DNA from: Wuchereria bancrofti
Lineage: Eukaryota > Nematoda > Chromadorea > Rhabditida > Onchocercidae
Length of the DNA stretch: 64,000 nucleotides
Reading direction: 5' to 3'
Assembly (NCBI GenBank): GCA_005281725.1
Contig: SSBO01000007.1
Location: 4,746,031-4,810,030, forward strand
The position numbers and the translations under genes are program-made. A model generated the notes under the pieces. The model ran no database searches, had not been told where the DNA came from, and saw nothing but the letters and a program-made list of their open reading frames with translations. Below are positions 1-14,641 of this stretch, piece after piece (position 1 is the first letter of the stretch; every line of letters begins with the position of its first letter).

Positions 1-3000
1 TTTCCCTCTCTCTCCCTCCCTATCTCTTTCTCTCGGAAGGTGTGCCTATTTAGTTCGTAATCACAGCCGCTGTGTAAACTGGTACTTTAATTGGACATAT
101 CTTATAAATTCATCATAAAACGACTAATTTATTATTAATATTTTCTATGCAATAATAATAAATACTTGCAAGTAAAAGTAACCAGAAAGAGGCGAAAAAA
201 AGAAGTCCATTTTTATATAATCACGCAACTGTGATAACCTTAAGCTATAATGGATATATTTTTTCAACATACACACGCACACACACGCTACATACGTACG
301 TACGTAAATGCAACATCTAAAAATTTAAAAGATCCTGTTCAGCAGATTTCTTTGAAAAGCGCTAATTTGTGACTTACTTCATACAGGACACTTATTCCAT
401 GAAAAAGTCAACAGAATTAATGATCTGAACGATTTCTAAACAAAGCCACTGGCAACAGTAAGGCGACACAGCCATGCACTTCTCGCATACCGATTGAGAG
501 CGCTGTTGTGACACGACATGCTATGCTATCGGCATATGCATACACATACATATACATCAAATTAAATAGATTTCTCGAAAAACGGCGGTGACACCATAAA
601 TGTTACTTGGCAGTTTCAGCCTTTTTTGTGTGATAAAATTAAAAGAGATAGATGACATTCAGGTAATTTTGGGAGGGGCAGAAAAGATAGAAAGATGTTT
701 AGTTCCTCTCTGCCTTCAATTTAGCAATGAAGTGACAGAATAATGCTCACTGACACTCTAAACTCAGCAAATAAATAGATCGTTTAACAACTCCATCTTC
801 AGAATGTACTTACATATTACTAATTATATTTCTGAGACTTTCAAGAAGTACAATTTGCGCTAATTACTCTAAAATGTTTAATTACTTGTTTCAGTTAACC
901 GTTTGACATATCACCATCTACCTGACACTCATTGAAATTTATATTAATAGAATTATCATTCCTAAAATTACCTTTGTGCATTTGCTCACTGCATTTTCTA
1001 GCTATATTTAATTTAACCACAGCTCAATTTAATTTAGCTACAAGCAAATGTAACTTAAGTAACAATAAAAAACTGATCTATGGCTTTGGTATAATTATTC
1101 CTATATTTCCTCTTTCAACCTAATTAATCTTCAAGAGTGAGTAAAACGAGCACAACAGTTGGCAAAATTATTCGAACAAGAACACGCATCAAAAAATGAT
1201 TTGTTGCTTAGGAGTGCCAAAGTCGGTCTGAAATTATAAGGAAAACAGAAATAGATGAATTGTTATGTGAAAGGATGCTGAAACAAAAATATAATAACAA
1301 AAGCGCCGCAATCGGCGCAAAGCTGAAACTCAGTTCTCTTTGCACATGAAAGGACTCAAAAAGTGTTGGTGGAAAAGGATAAAAGACCGCTTTTTCATCC
1401 ATTCCTGTGTGTCTTACGGTGAATGATTGATTAAGGAGGTACGGTGAATTCAGGCAAGTATATAACTGCAAGTTTTGGTAAGCTATCATACCCGTTCGCA
1501 TGATGTAAATTGCCTTTCAAAATTAAATATGTTTTAATGTGGGCAGACGAGTCATTTTAATAAATTTCAACTCATTTGCTCTCACAGTTTATCTGACTTC
1601 TAGAGCTCTAGTTTCTTAATACCCAGAATCAAATACAGGATTTCTAATAACTGATGAAGAATTAGAATGCTCCAGTTTGAAAATGAAGATTTAACATTGA
1701 TTGTCATATTTCATTATTCAAATGCAATAAAATTTAGCTTAGGACGAAGATTTTCCTTCGATTTGATTTATATTAAGAAAAACAATTGGGAAGGAAATTT
1801 TCTTTTCCATTGCTCTGGCAAAATTGAAGAGAAGTGAATAAGCTGACAAATATCAGGGCCATCTCATAAGGATACCACTATCGAAGTGATCATTTTGAAA
1901 TCATATCTTTTTCTAGAATTAATGGAATGTATCCGCAAGAAAAGTTTGACAATCTGTACTAAACAATGAAAGTAAGTGATCGAAAGGTTATTACATGGAT
2001 TTGTTCTGCAAATTCTGAATCAAAAATTAAGATACCAGGAGAAGCTGGAGCAGATCAAAGTTTCAGCAGTCGAAGAATTAATTCACAGCATATTGCAAAG
2101 AGCCTCCTTCAACTTTTAAAAGGCGTATTTCGTTTAGGAATATGGTTTATTTATTGTATCACACTATCTTCCCCTTGAAGCGTTACATGTTCTTAGTAGA
2201 TTGATATTCTAATCTGTCTAGTGAATAGTAAGACTGCTGTGATACTGTAGCGATTTAATAGATGTTTATTTGCTGAATCAATTTTTTATTTGATAAATAT
2301 TTGAATTTTGGTAGGCATGGTAGCATAAATCAAAGGGATGTGAGCAATCAAAGCAGATGTCATAAGCAATTCTTGTTTTGCGAAAAAATTCATTTTACAG
2401 TAATTTATTTTCACAAAATCTGCATCATTTCAATTATGAAACTAAATCTTACGACTCAGTAAACTAAGTTCTTCCCAGTTATTAATTGTACTTTAGCTTT
2501 CCCTTTGGTTTACCACAAATGATTCAGCTGTAGCGATTCTAAATACAATTAAGACCAATACTTTTTGCGATAAATCTAAAAACCAAATTGATATGTCTCC
2601 AGAGATTCTTGTTCTTGACCTCTTCTTATTTTTCGCTATCTGAATTTTTTTTTAAAAAGAAACAAAATTCCCACTCCTAAGCTTGAACCTTTATCAATAC
2701 TTCCATTATTTTGTTAGATGTTCCGTTACAATAAGCACCAACAGGAGTTGCTATTTTCTTGACAGCTACAAAACATAATTTACAAAAGCGGGGATAGTCA
2801 GAAATTCAACAAAATCATTATTTATCAATTTCGTATTTTTTAAAGGTAGCAAAAAAGAAATTGTAAATAGTAGTGCTGCGTATACATAGATATAGATGTG
2901 TTAAAGGAGGACTGAAAGACATCAATTGATCAAATTTATACTCAAAACAGAAGTTGCAACAACAACGCCGCATTTGAAATGAACTTCATCTTCAGTTTTT

Positions 3001-6000
3001 TTACTTCTTTCATCTATGCGTAATCTTAACTCAATTCTAACTATATATAGATAGAAGATGCTGAAGAAAAACTGGCCAATGTTGTCTTGGCTAAGACCAA
3101 GCATATAAATAAAATACGACCTTACCAAATGAACGGCGCAATTGCATCGATTTTATTTATATGTAATCGTACTCTGTGCACCTTTCTCCTCCTTCTCACC
3201 TCTCTTCCTTGCAACACAGTTCTTCCCTCTCCATGTTTATATATGAAGTATGTATATTTATTTATATATATATATATAAATAAAGCCTTTCTGTGTGGGA
3301 TGAAATGAAGGGAAGAGAAGAGTATATGGGATGCAGGAACCTCTGCTATTTAGTGCAATTGTACTTTGCTCCGAGAAATCATTCCTGCTAAAAGCGGGGG
3401 GTTGCTATGGTATCTTATTTAACAAATGTAATGTTTTTTGCCGAGGTCACGGCTTAAAACTTACTTAACACCTGTGTCTTCCTTCATTCCACGTCACTGG
3501 TAATAAATTTATTTTTAGCAATTAAGAGTGTTCTAAATGGCTTCTTAAAAGTGATCGACTTTTTAGGCCAAATATTATTTTAAAGAATAAGGCTGTTGTA
3601 AGAAAGCAATGTCCTGTTTATATAAATATTTCGGGACAGTTCGTTGAAAAAAATTGGTTGAAAAAAGAATCAGTTATTTCGATGAAAGGAGACAAAATGA
3701 GGGTTCAACTTGTGAAATATGGAATTTTCTGTGAAATAACTTTTTTCCTCTGGGACACTGCATTGCACAGAAAAAATTTTTAAAAAGTTTAAAGCTCTCA
3801 TTGAATTAAAGAGGGAACAAAATACGCCAAACAAAAACTTTTCCGCTAAAAATTTTGCGGCCTTAACGATCTACTGAAGGAGGCATTTTCCTGCCGTTCC
3901 TGTGTACTTACCCATCAAAAACAAATATTTCAGAACAAAAATTATAATTTTTTTATGGTTCGAAGCAAAATTCTTCCTAATTTTTCGAAACAAACATTTC
4001 AAAAAATTCTCAAATGTCATCAAACATAGAGCTGAATAATATGTAAATTTGTTTTGTTTTAAGGAAGAGATGAAAAATCAAACTGTTCTCGAAAATTTTT
4101 CGTAAACTACTTGTAAATTTCTGAACTTATTGTGGTTGGGCTGATTCATTCTAAATGAAGATAGCAAGTTCCAAAAGCTTTTCCGGCCGATCTGCAAATA
4201 AAATGACGTAGAATGACAAAAATATTGGGGTAAAAAAGAAATAGACCAGTCCTGAACTTACTCTTATCATTTCATATCATTATTATTAAAAAGTCAGACA
4301 GGTACGAGAAAACAATAAACCCTGTGTGAGAGATCTCGTGTGAAGAAAATAATAAAAAAGAAAGAAAGAAGTGGTTGAGTTCTAGAATGTGAGATGTATG
4401 CAGGATATCTTCTGGATAAATCTATCATTTCTCATTATACTTTAATTGACTAAACTGGCAAATCATATACTCTTCTAATTTGTAGAAAGCCACTATTAGA
4501 CAAATGACGGAGAATCAATAAAAATATTGCTTCAAAATTGCTTTTGCCCGCCTTCAGCGCCTTTTTTCGAAAGGTGATAGAAGCGTATTGTCTTTAATGC
4601 TTGTTCTACAGATTCCTTTCTACGTGTTTTCTTTTTTATGGAATTTATTCCTTTCAATATAATCACATCTGTACGCAAAGTAAGTTTTCCTGTTTGTAAT
4701 AATTATTCGCCGTTTTAATATCGAAAACTTTACTACATTTATCATCCAGAATGGTTTCAACTTGCCTTCTTAGTTCCATGACATTTACATCTTGATTGCA
4801 ATATTCGGGAGCTATTATAAATCATATCGGAGAATTTAATTAAAATTCGAGTAGCTCATGAGATTTACAAATTTAAGAAAACTGATTATAAATGTCTTAT
4901 GTAAAATTGCCCTTAAATTTGGTAATCTTTTAGAAAAAAAACAAAAAAAATAAGTGCATATTTGTAATTTACGAATCATCCGCATTTCTAACTGTGGAAG
5001 TTTTCTTACACTAAGAATTGTAATTATACCAATTATTTTTCCACAGGAAAAAAAAACGTATGTACGTATGTAGCACAATAATTAAGTTGCACAATTTTCT
5101 CATGGATTTGAAGGATGCAAAATAAATTCTTTTGGTCATAGTATTCGTTTCAACTTTCGTCAAAAAGAAATATGAAATTTGACTAAATTTAAGGCTAATC
5201 ATATCTCTTCTATGGTGATCATCTAAAAATGAGGACAGTTTCTAAAATACTGCTAGATGATGTATATGTCTTTTGAATCAGGTTCAAAAAAGATATAGAA
5301 AGTTTCTGAATGATTTGCATTAAATTGAAGTGATAAAAACAGGATTGTGAAAAGGAATGATAGAATGAATAACCGAATAGAAGAGTGAACCAATAAACTG
5401 ACCATGTAGCGGTCCGGTTGAAGGGAATGATTGATAATATGTAGAAAGAAGAGTGAAGTAGAAAGTAACAAAATACAAACAGATCGTTCGTTTCACACTG
5501 AAAATGCAATGATCAGCTTATGTATTATTCCATTTGCAATTCCTTTTCCTTCTTCCTGTGCGCCTTCCGCTCTCCTCGAAGCTTCATATAAATAAACTGT
5601 AGAATGGGAAAGTACATTTCTAGACTTGGAAAGAATGAGCAGAAAATTCTCTACTCACTTACTTAAACCAATAATTGTACTGTTTGGATGATGAGGAGAT
5701 GTGTGGATGAGGTTTTCTTTTTTTTGCCACATTTCATTTAGTTGTCCCCCCTCTGTCTCCCTCCTTAACTCATATTCTTTTTTTTTTCCGCACCTCTCAT
5801 GACATTGTTTTTGTGAAATCAATGAAACAATCACATTTATTTCCTCACAATGTTTCCATCAAACAATGCATGCACCATTGTGGCTTAATGACTAGTCCAG
5901 AAGTTTTTTTTTTCGTTAGCCTACAAATTCAACAAAAGCTTTAAGTGATCAATAAGTGCCAATAATTCTTGCCATTGCAAACAACTTGCATTTTTAATCG

Positions 6001-9000
6001 GAAAAACTTCAAAAACCTAATTACTATCAGTTTGGTCTGATATAGCTTGTCTGGTGATAAAACTCGTTCTAATTCTTAATCACTAATCATCACTTTAATC
6101 ATGCATTCCTGATATAATACGAGACTGGTATTTTGACATGATTTTTTTTTTTTGTTGATAATTTAAGAAATCAGAATAAAATGTTGGAAAAAAATAAATC
6201 GGAAATTGTTACAACAAAAGAGAACTATTAGAATTAATAATATCTAATGTGCACATAAGTTTTGAGGATCTGAAACGAATATGCATACAAATATATTTTA
6301 TGTAATTATGCTGCGTAATTGTGTTACATATAGTCAACGGAAGGTCTGTACGAAGACTGGCAAAGTTCATTTTTTATCAGTCCACAGTGCTAGCAAAAGA
6401 TCTTTTGGCGCTGCTAGCTGTCAACCACATTGACCACCGTTCTCGCGTAGCACAGCATTTAGTGTTATACTCTCGAACATTGTGTGTATCTCAATTCCAA
6501 CTTCAATGATACTACCACTAATTTTTTCCCGGAAATGGATTGATGACATGAGGTCACTAAAACTGGATAGCAGTTGTTCATCAGAGTCTTCATTGTTATC
6601 TTTTCCAAGCTATATCCATTTAAAAAAAAGCAAAAAATTAGACAAAATCTAGCAGAACTCTTAAACAGTCGATTTTTTTTTAAGTTTTTAAGTTTCATAG
6701 GTAAAATTGTGAAGAACAATCGGGTGTTTACTGAAAGAACAGGAAATGGAATCAAGTGCAAGTCTTTTTTTCAACAAAAATCAAATTTATTTAGTTTGTC
6801 CAAATATTTTTATGGTTTGACATATTCAAAAAAATTCTTTTTTGGGAAAAGTCTTTGTAAGGGCGAGTTATAGGGAAGGTTATTAGGTATATATTTGAAA
6901 TGAGTGAATGAAGAAAAAAAATATTACGATTCGTTCCTAAGCAATAATTCATATTGAAAGCAAGTAACATATATCGGTTTATTTATCAAAAAAAAAAATT
7001 GGAATTCAATGAAAATAAATGGATTCGTTTGCATAATATTTTAAACAGAAGAAATAATAAATTCCAATTGAGAAGCTCAACTTTACTCTCTTACTTCATA
7101 AGATATAGAAAAAAAGTAAAGAACTTATAATTTCGACTTCATCCCTTGGCACAGAAGCTGATTCACGTGGTTATGAACAAATAATTTTGTAAAAATACTC
7201 TCAAAGCATCCAGACCACATTCATGCAAACTATAAATACAACACAATTTTTATTGCCATTGGCATCTAGTCGGTCTCATAATTATCTATTTCTCTGATAA
7301 ACAATCCAGCCTGTAACAAGAAAGAGAACTGAAATAAGTTTTCTTGTTTTCTCATTGTAATATAGAATGAAACATTTCATCATCAGTTTCAGAAGATAGG
7401 AGAATTTCTCATAATTTCTGACTTTGCTCTTCAGTTAGTCAAAATAATATTATCAGAAGTACCGGTAGTGAGATATACTTTTTTCTTTTCTAAGCAATCA
7501 ATTTCGTACAACTTATAAGTCCAATGACATTTTTGAAATATAGAACTAAAGCGTTTTATTACGGATGAGTTTTACATGAATATTGTACATTAGAAAGTAT
7601 TGTGAAATGCAAAGAGATTGACATCATCTTTGTCGTTTCCATATACATCTTTAGAGTGGCCAGTTGGAAGAAAGGGTACATACCTGTTCTTGTAAAAATA
7701 CTGTTATTCTTCAATTAATAGCAAATTAAAAGAGCCCTCTTTAGCACTGTTTTCTTTTTTGAAAAAAGGTTGAACGAGGATTTGTAGTAAATTGAGAACT
7801 GAAATTTATTGCAAGAAAGAAAAACTTTCAGCTCCATATTCCTCTGATTTTCTACTGCGAATTTATTTTGTTTATTGAGATGATGAAAGTCTAGAATCAA
7901 AAAATGATTAAAATCCCTTTAAAAATTTTTCAAAAAAATTTGATTTAACCAGCTGGTTTTCCCATTCAGCCCAAAGAATCATTAATCTTAAAATTTTCTG
8001 AGCATTTTGCATTTTGCCGTAGGCCTCAAAAATTCTTATCAATTTTAATTTATCCTGAAAGTAGTAAATCAGTGAGAAATAAATTTTATTTGAAGCTGAT
8101 CGTTAGCTATCATCATGACAAATGCGCCAGAAGCATACATTTCACAAATATTTGACTATTACTATATTTGTTAAATTGTACATAATTATTAAAAAGCTTA
8201 GTTAGTTCAAATTTCGCATTTGAGATATGATTTATGGATTCTTTTTATCTGCTCTCTAGCCTTTCATAATTTGAAGGTATTCTATGTGCAATGCCTGATA
8301 TGCACTAAATCCATTTACACTTTGGTGAGTTGTAACTTTGAAGCAAGTAGTTCACGGCCAGCATTGATCGTTCTTACTTCTTACAACATATTGTCATTGC
8401 TTACCACTTAACAGTTGCAACGTTCATTGAAAAAAGATAGTCAATTTAATATTTATCAGCTGGTTGAAAATTTACTGACTTTAGTGATTTTAACTCATCC
8501 TACCAAAATTAGGTGAATATGATGATGCAAAGAACAATCGATGTCGTATAGGCCTTTAGTGATAAGACGATAAGGCCATTAAAAGTGCGAAAGTAAATTA
8601 CGACAGAGATATTGGAATTTCGCGGAATTTAAAATGCAAATAGCATTTTGTTGAAAACAAAGTCTCCAGAAATATGACTGAAAAGCGATGTTCTGAAATT
8701 TCCCGGAAGCAAATAAAGAATTTATGGATTTTACAAAATATAAGACATATTATGTTGTAAAATGGATACATAATGCCTCACTGTTCTGAAAACTGGACAT
8801 TTTAAGGTTCTAAAAAATATGATTAATATATTTTATATTATTACATAGAACTCAAAGTCTGAATGAATCTTCAGCACACACAGATGCAGAACACATCTGC
8901 CGGATATAAAAGTTGCATTTGTGTGTAGCTACGTATATGTATTGTGAACGAAAAATCATTTCGAATAGTATTGAGAAATAGATGGATGATTTGTAATGTA

Positions 9001-11070
9001 TTAGCACTAAAACAATATATTCTCTCTCTCTTTGAAAGATATTTCAAAAACATTCACTTACTCTATTTGCTTAATGTTGAACATGTCCAAAATGATGTCA
9101 GTGATTCGAATATTTGACAGACAACGATTGCAGGAAAGCCTAAAAACGATTCATGCAACGTACATAATAATCTCACATCTAATATCACTTTCGAAAATAA
9201 CAGTTGAGCTGAATATCTCTGAATAAGTTATACTACTATTGATAATAATTTAATTTTCTAATTTTATGCATATAGAATACATTTAGAAATTAATACAATT
9301 CAACAATAAAAGATCTTTTGACTAGAACTGTTTTACAAAAAAGATTAGTCATAATAAGGAAACAAAAAAAAAAAAAAAACATAAATGAAAATCTCACTAC
9401 ATTAGATAAACAGTACAATAGCTATAACCGATTAGGAAAGAGCAGAAATCCTCAGCTTTTCTAATATCATCGCAGTAAATCTAAGGATTAGCACTGACAC
9501 AACAATTTGCACTAGTCGAGTATACGCCATTCTGCACTTAAATTATTAGTTTGGATGTTATAAAGATGTAAAAACTAGGATGAAATTATCATGATAGAGA
9601 TTTTAATGATGAAGTTAACAATACATTGACGAGCCTTCTTCCCATTTCACTATGACAGGTTGCACAATGACAGAGCTGGCTGTTGCGGATTTTTAATTCC
9701 GCATCATTTCATAAGTGCACAATTGTCAATCACTTGTCAAGCTAACAATATCTTAATTTGCAATTATATTAGCGGTGAAGTGAAATGGTAGTCCTGGTAA
9801 TGATTACTATAATCAGTGATAGTATTCGCAGTGACGGTTAACGAAACTGTTAAATATTTGATTAGGATCGAATTAGTGAACTTCTAAGTTTGCCTTGATT
9901 GCCTAATAATTTATATAACCATCATGATTATAGTATTAATAACGAAATTGTTAAGTTGACAAATTTTTTTCAAGCATTAATGGTTGTAGCCAAAACATTT
10001 TCAAAATGTTTAATTAAAAAATCTATGATTAAGTTTTGTCTAAGGATTTTGTCGTTAAGGATTTTGTGAATTCATGTTTTGAAATTCATGTTGGATATTC
10101 TTCACATGAATAATGATCAATAGAATAAATTGGAATGGAATCATGGACATATGAGATGATGATTTTAATGATAATGATTTATAGTCAGGTAGCAGTATCG
10201 AAAAAAGTCAAGCATTAGATGTTAAAAAGCTAACAAAAATCATAGTCCTTACCAGCATGTAAGGAACGGAAGGGCATATTATTAATATGATGACAAGTTA
10301 TGTATTATTAAAGGCAAAAAGTGTAGCTTAGCAAAGAAATACTTTGAATTTTTTGCAACTTTAAGATAATTGATAATAGATAGTGCACATATAATGATTA
10401 TAAAAAAGATGACAGTTAAAATCACTAAGATACACTATGAGACTAATAACTAAGTTATTTTTGGAAAACTTTCCCTCAGCAAATTGTATGTTTCGAGGTA
10501 AGTACTACTTATGAGATATATTATAACTAGAAAAAAAATGAAATTGTAAAATTCTAGTCCCTTATCTCTCACTATCAACCCTCACTATCACTAACTCTTA
10601 ATTCACTACTGAGAGTTGGAACTCAACCTCTTAACCCAGGTTTTGGAACCTACAGAGACTATTTCGTGAAAAGTGGGACTCACTGGACTCATCCTACCAT
10701 TTATTAATAACGTCATCATTTTGCGCTCATATAGATGAGTTACTAATGTTGCTAATAGCTCGCATTGCGAACTCATCGCACATCCAAAGTTATATCAGCC
10801 ATAAATAAAAAGGTCTCTGCTAGGGGAAGATTAATCAAGTGATGGCAAGGTTTGCCCGGGAATAGGGGTAGGAAAGTAACGAACTTGGAGTAGCAGGTTG
10901 TTTGACCAAAAGTAACAACTGGAGAGAGCGCTACTTGTGTCTGTGCAGGCTTCCATTTCGACGACGTCGCTAACACTATCAAAATATTTTACACAGTTCT
11001 AGTCTACAAGGACAGCTGCACTTAGCTGTTCGGATGAACAAACTCACCATGGGTCTTTCCTCCCTGCATT

Positions 11071-11129
11071 TATGTGTATGTATATATATGTATGTATGTA
11101 TGTATGTGTGTGTATGTATGTATGTATGT
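11071..11129. repeat. TATG/TGTA tetranucleotide microsatellite
   Basis: A run of about 60 bases is made almost wholly of TATG units with TA and TG interruptions. It is a simple-sequence repeat with no coding meaning. Confidence 0.9.
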
Positions 11130-14100
11130 TGAAGAGTTATGAGTGTTGGATCCATAAAAGAGAATAGAATAGTGGGTGGATGAAGCCCAAGTCCTCAGTA
11201 CCTGTCTCTCAATTCTTTCTTGTCACTCAATGCACCTTGTTGGCTACGCCGACTTTCTAGCTGTGAAAAACTGAAATATCTGCTTTTGTAAATAGGCACT
11301 TCAGTTTAAGATGCCCATCCTATAATATGTGACTATGACTTTAATTAAGCTGCAAAGATATTCTAAATAATTATGCCTGCATGTTATGGTATACTACTTT
11401 TATAATTTGAGATCTTTAAGGCTTATCAAAGTTGAAAAAGGATCATCTTCAGCTTAGTGAAGGTTTAGAAAACTGAAGAAATTTTAACCGCGATGGTATT
11501 TATTCCACTTCAAATTTTTCACAGCATTTTAGTTTTATTAAAAAAAGAGAATTTGCAAAAAAGTTCTTGGCTAATTTTTTTTTTCGTTAACATCATTTCG
11601 ATTTATTCACAAAGGTTAGACTTGATCTGAAAATATGAAAGGATTTGAAGTACTAAAAAATTTAAAGTACATTTAAAAAATTGGTTTCAAGCATTGATAA
11701 TTACCAGTCCTATTAGATCATTGCTTTTTTTTTTTTTTGAGAGGACTATTACTGTATGTTTTTAGTGATGAGATACACCTTCCCTATTGCAAAACAAAAA
11801 TTTATTGATAGAGACAAAAATGAAAATTGATAACAAGAGATACTTCCAGTTATTGGTTCAATACTTGGATGGAAGAATATCCTTTTCTAGAAAAATGCAC
11901 AGTTCAAATTTTCATTGAAATTAACTTCAACCACTGCTGCTGTATAACTTAAACTGCTCAATGGTTCTCATATCATTGCCATAATTTGTGTTTGTGAAAA
12001 CGTGAAAAGTGCTGCGTGTTACGCTGTGCACGGCGGCCTACTAAAGCAAAAGAAGGTTATTGTTTGTCCTATCCAAAACAATAGGATTATATTGCAAAGC
12101 GATAAATGGTAAGTATCAATGCGGAAAACAAGGAATGACGTTAGAGGAAGTGTGATCTGAGTGCTGAAACAGAGATTGAACAAAAGTTCAGCTAAATTCC
12201 ATTAAATAATCCATATTCTATCGATCCAGATATTGCTCTGAATTCTGCGTATAACAAAATATTGAGTAAACAACTAAGTAAAATAGTTAGAGAAATCAAA
12301 TCAAATAATCATACTTTGATTGAATCAATTGATTTAAAGGCTAACTAATGAAATCTGAATTTCCATTACCTAAAGGCTTAAAATATGATTATGTTAAAGT
12401 CTGTCAAATTAACAATTTCAATCACTCGTGTCTCGAGTACCCAAATATTGACAAGAAACTGCAAACTTCCTGTAGAGGTTTTTGCAGAGAATACTCCCTA
12501 AATTTGTGAAAAGCTTTATCTTCCAAAAGACTAAAAGGAAAGCCATATTACAAAACATGGAAAAATTGCTTTAAGGTAGTTTGAAATTTCATTATTTTAA
12601 GATCTAGTGTTATAACAAATGGTCAGTAATAGAATGCTATTATCAATTAATATTGTCAAGCGTGAAGTTTCCTACAGCGAAAGTTTGAAATGCATTGATA
12701 TCATTAAACAAGTTCAAGTTTATAGTTAATAGAAAATATGTTAACGTTTTAGAGTATATGATGTCATATTCAGTTTCATATTTTTTATTTAAGTAACTAT
12801 TGACAAATTTTGCTTAATTATATTTAAATGGAAGGATGCTATGAAAAGCAGAAAACTTTTAGGATGTCAACAATTTCTAAGTACAAAATATTTTGCGCTG
12901 AGGGTTTCATCACGAATTCGTATTGTTCACACGTGAGGCATGCATTGCTCTATAATATAGCACAGTGTCTTTTAAGCTTTAAAAATACTCTCAAATAGAA
13001 ACTATTTCAACCATTGAGAAATTATTAGAACATTATATTATGTAGTAATGCATAATTTAAATCGAACTGATATTAATTCATGAATTTTCTATGAATACTC
13101 ACATAGCATTTTGTTTGCAAATGATTATTGAATTTTAATTTAAATTCTAGTTTGATATTAGTTTCATTTCCTCAGTATTTTTGAGAAATGATACAAGAAG
13201 CATGAATTTAAGATAATGAAATGTACTTGCACTTTCAAATCTTGTAATTGGGGAACGATAGAAGATTATGTTCTGCTCCAAAAAGGAAGTGAAGGATTGA
13301 TAAGGCATGAAAGAATGTCACAATAAAAAAAGTAGATGATTTATGTTTTAATCATAATTATATATTATTTTATTTCTTTTTAAAGCTGATTAAAAAGATT
13401 AAATATCTTCAGCGTTCTGTAATTTGAAACAGGCTAGGCCCTAGACCAAATCTTACGTCTCTTTTGTAGTTCCAATAGCATGGTGGGATCAGTTTCCAAA
13501 TGAGATTGAATGAAGCGTAAAAATGAATTTATTATGCTATTGAAAACTAAATGTCATAGCATGCAAAAAACACTTATGAAACATTTCAACAGTGTTTGCT
13601 TTTGCAAAAGATCTGAATTCAAAGTTTTTTTGCAGAAGAAATCGTTTTTATTATTCTGGAAATCTAACTGAGATAATAACCAGCAAAATATAAATTCCAA
13701 TGTTGTGACGAAATAAATTGTCACATACTCGTGACTTTTTCAAAATTAAGCTTTTACCGATAAGTGATAAGTATTAACTACATAATTGTTTAGGCGAAGT
13801 CAAAAATAAGAAAGCTCTCGTAGGAAGTTAGAAAGTAAGGTCATTATAACTGTTCACATTTTTAACGCTTATATTCAGATTTTAGATGAAGGATTACTAA
13901 ACATAAGTAGGACCTTTGGTCGCCCTTTCATATTTTCATTCCTTTAATAAAACCTGTTTATTATGATAAGTTAGACACAAAGCTCATATATACGTCATGT
14001 TGACTTTGGAAAAGCTGGACGAATGCGGAGAAAGTTTGAGATGAAAAGGAAAAAATAGAGCTTTCGAATGATAGGGTCGTAATGTTATTTGTTAGATATG

Positions 14101-14576
14101 AATTTCTACAGATTAAAAATCAATGAGTGAATAAGTTTTCTGGAAGTATGAAGAGAACCTCTCTCTCCTAATGACTCGACGTTGTAAACAGTGGAATACA
14201 AACAGTGGAATACAGATTCCAACAGTGCATCTTCAAGAGAAGACGACTAAATGATTTTGTTGGAAGAAACGACCGGTTCGTTGATCAGTTCTATCGTTTA
14301 TTTTTGCAGTGACGTTTTCCAGTTGGTTTGTCCGCTGTCGCCGTTGCCCTCAAAGATTTTAAACAAAACAAAAAGTATGTTTTTATCATTTAGGGTGTTC
14401 CTTTATATGAACTGCCATCACCGCCACCAACAACAGTGTAAGAGTCCTGCCTTCCGCCCTATCCTATCATCTTCATATGTAAGACGTACAGTACCCTTCT
14501 ATCCCAGCCCTTCCCACCTCTCTCGTCTTACTCATTAACCGTATTATGCATAACATAAACTAAACCAGTGCACTAT

Positions 14577-14641
14577 ATCATCATCATCATCGTCATCATC
14601 ATCATCATCATCAACATCATCATCATCATCATCATCATCAC
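14577..14641. repeat. (ATC)n trinucleotide microsatellite
   Basis: About 65 bases of near-perfect ATC/CAT repeat, with one CGT and one CAA interruption. On the plus strand one frame reads as poly-isoleucine, which explains the hydrophobic open frame here; it is not a gene. Confidence 0.92.

Noticed and set aside
6321..6509. Slightly G+C-rich island with short open frames
   Set aside because: No recognisable product, no matching exon on either side; noted only as a possible isolated exon.
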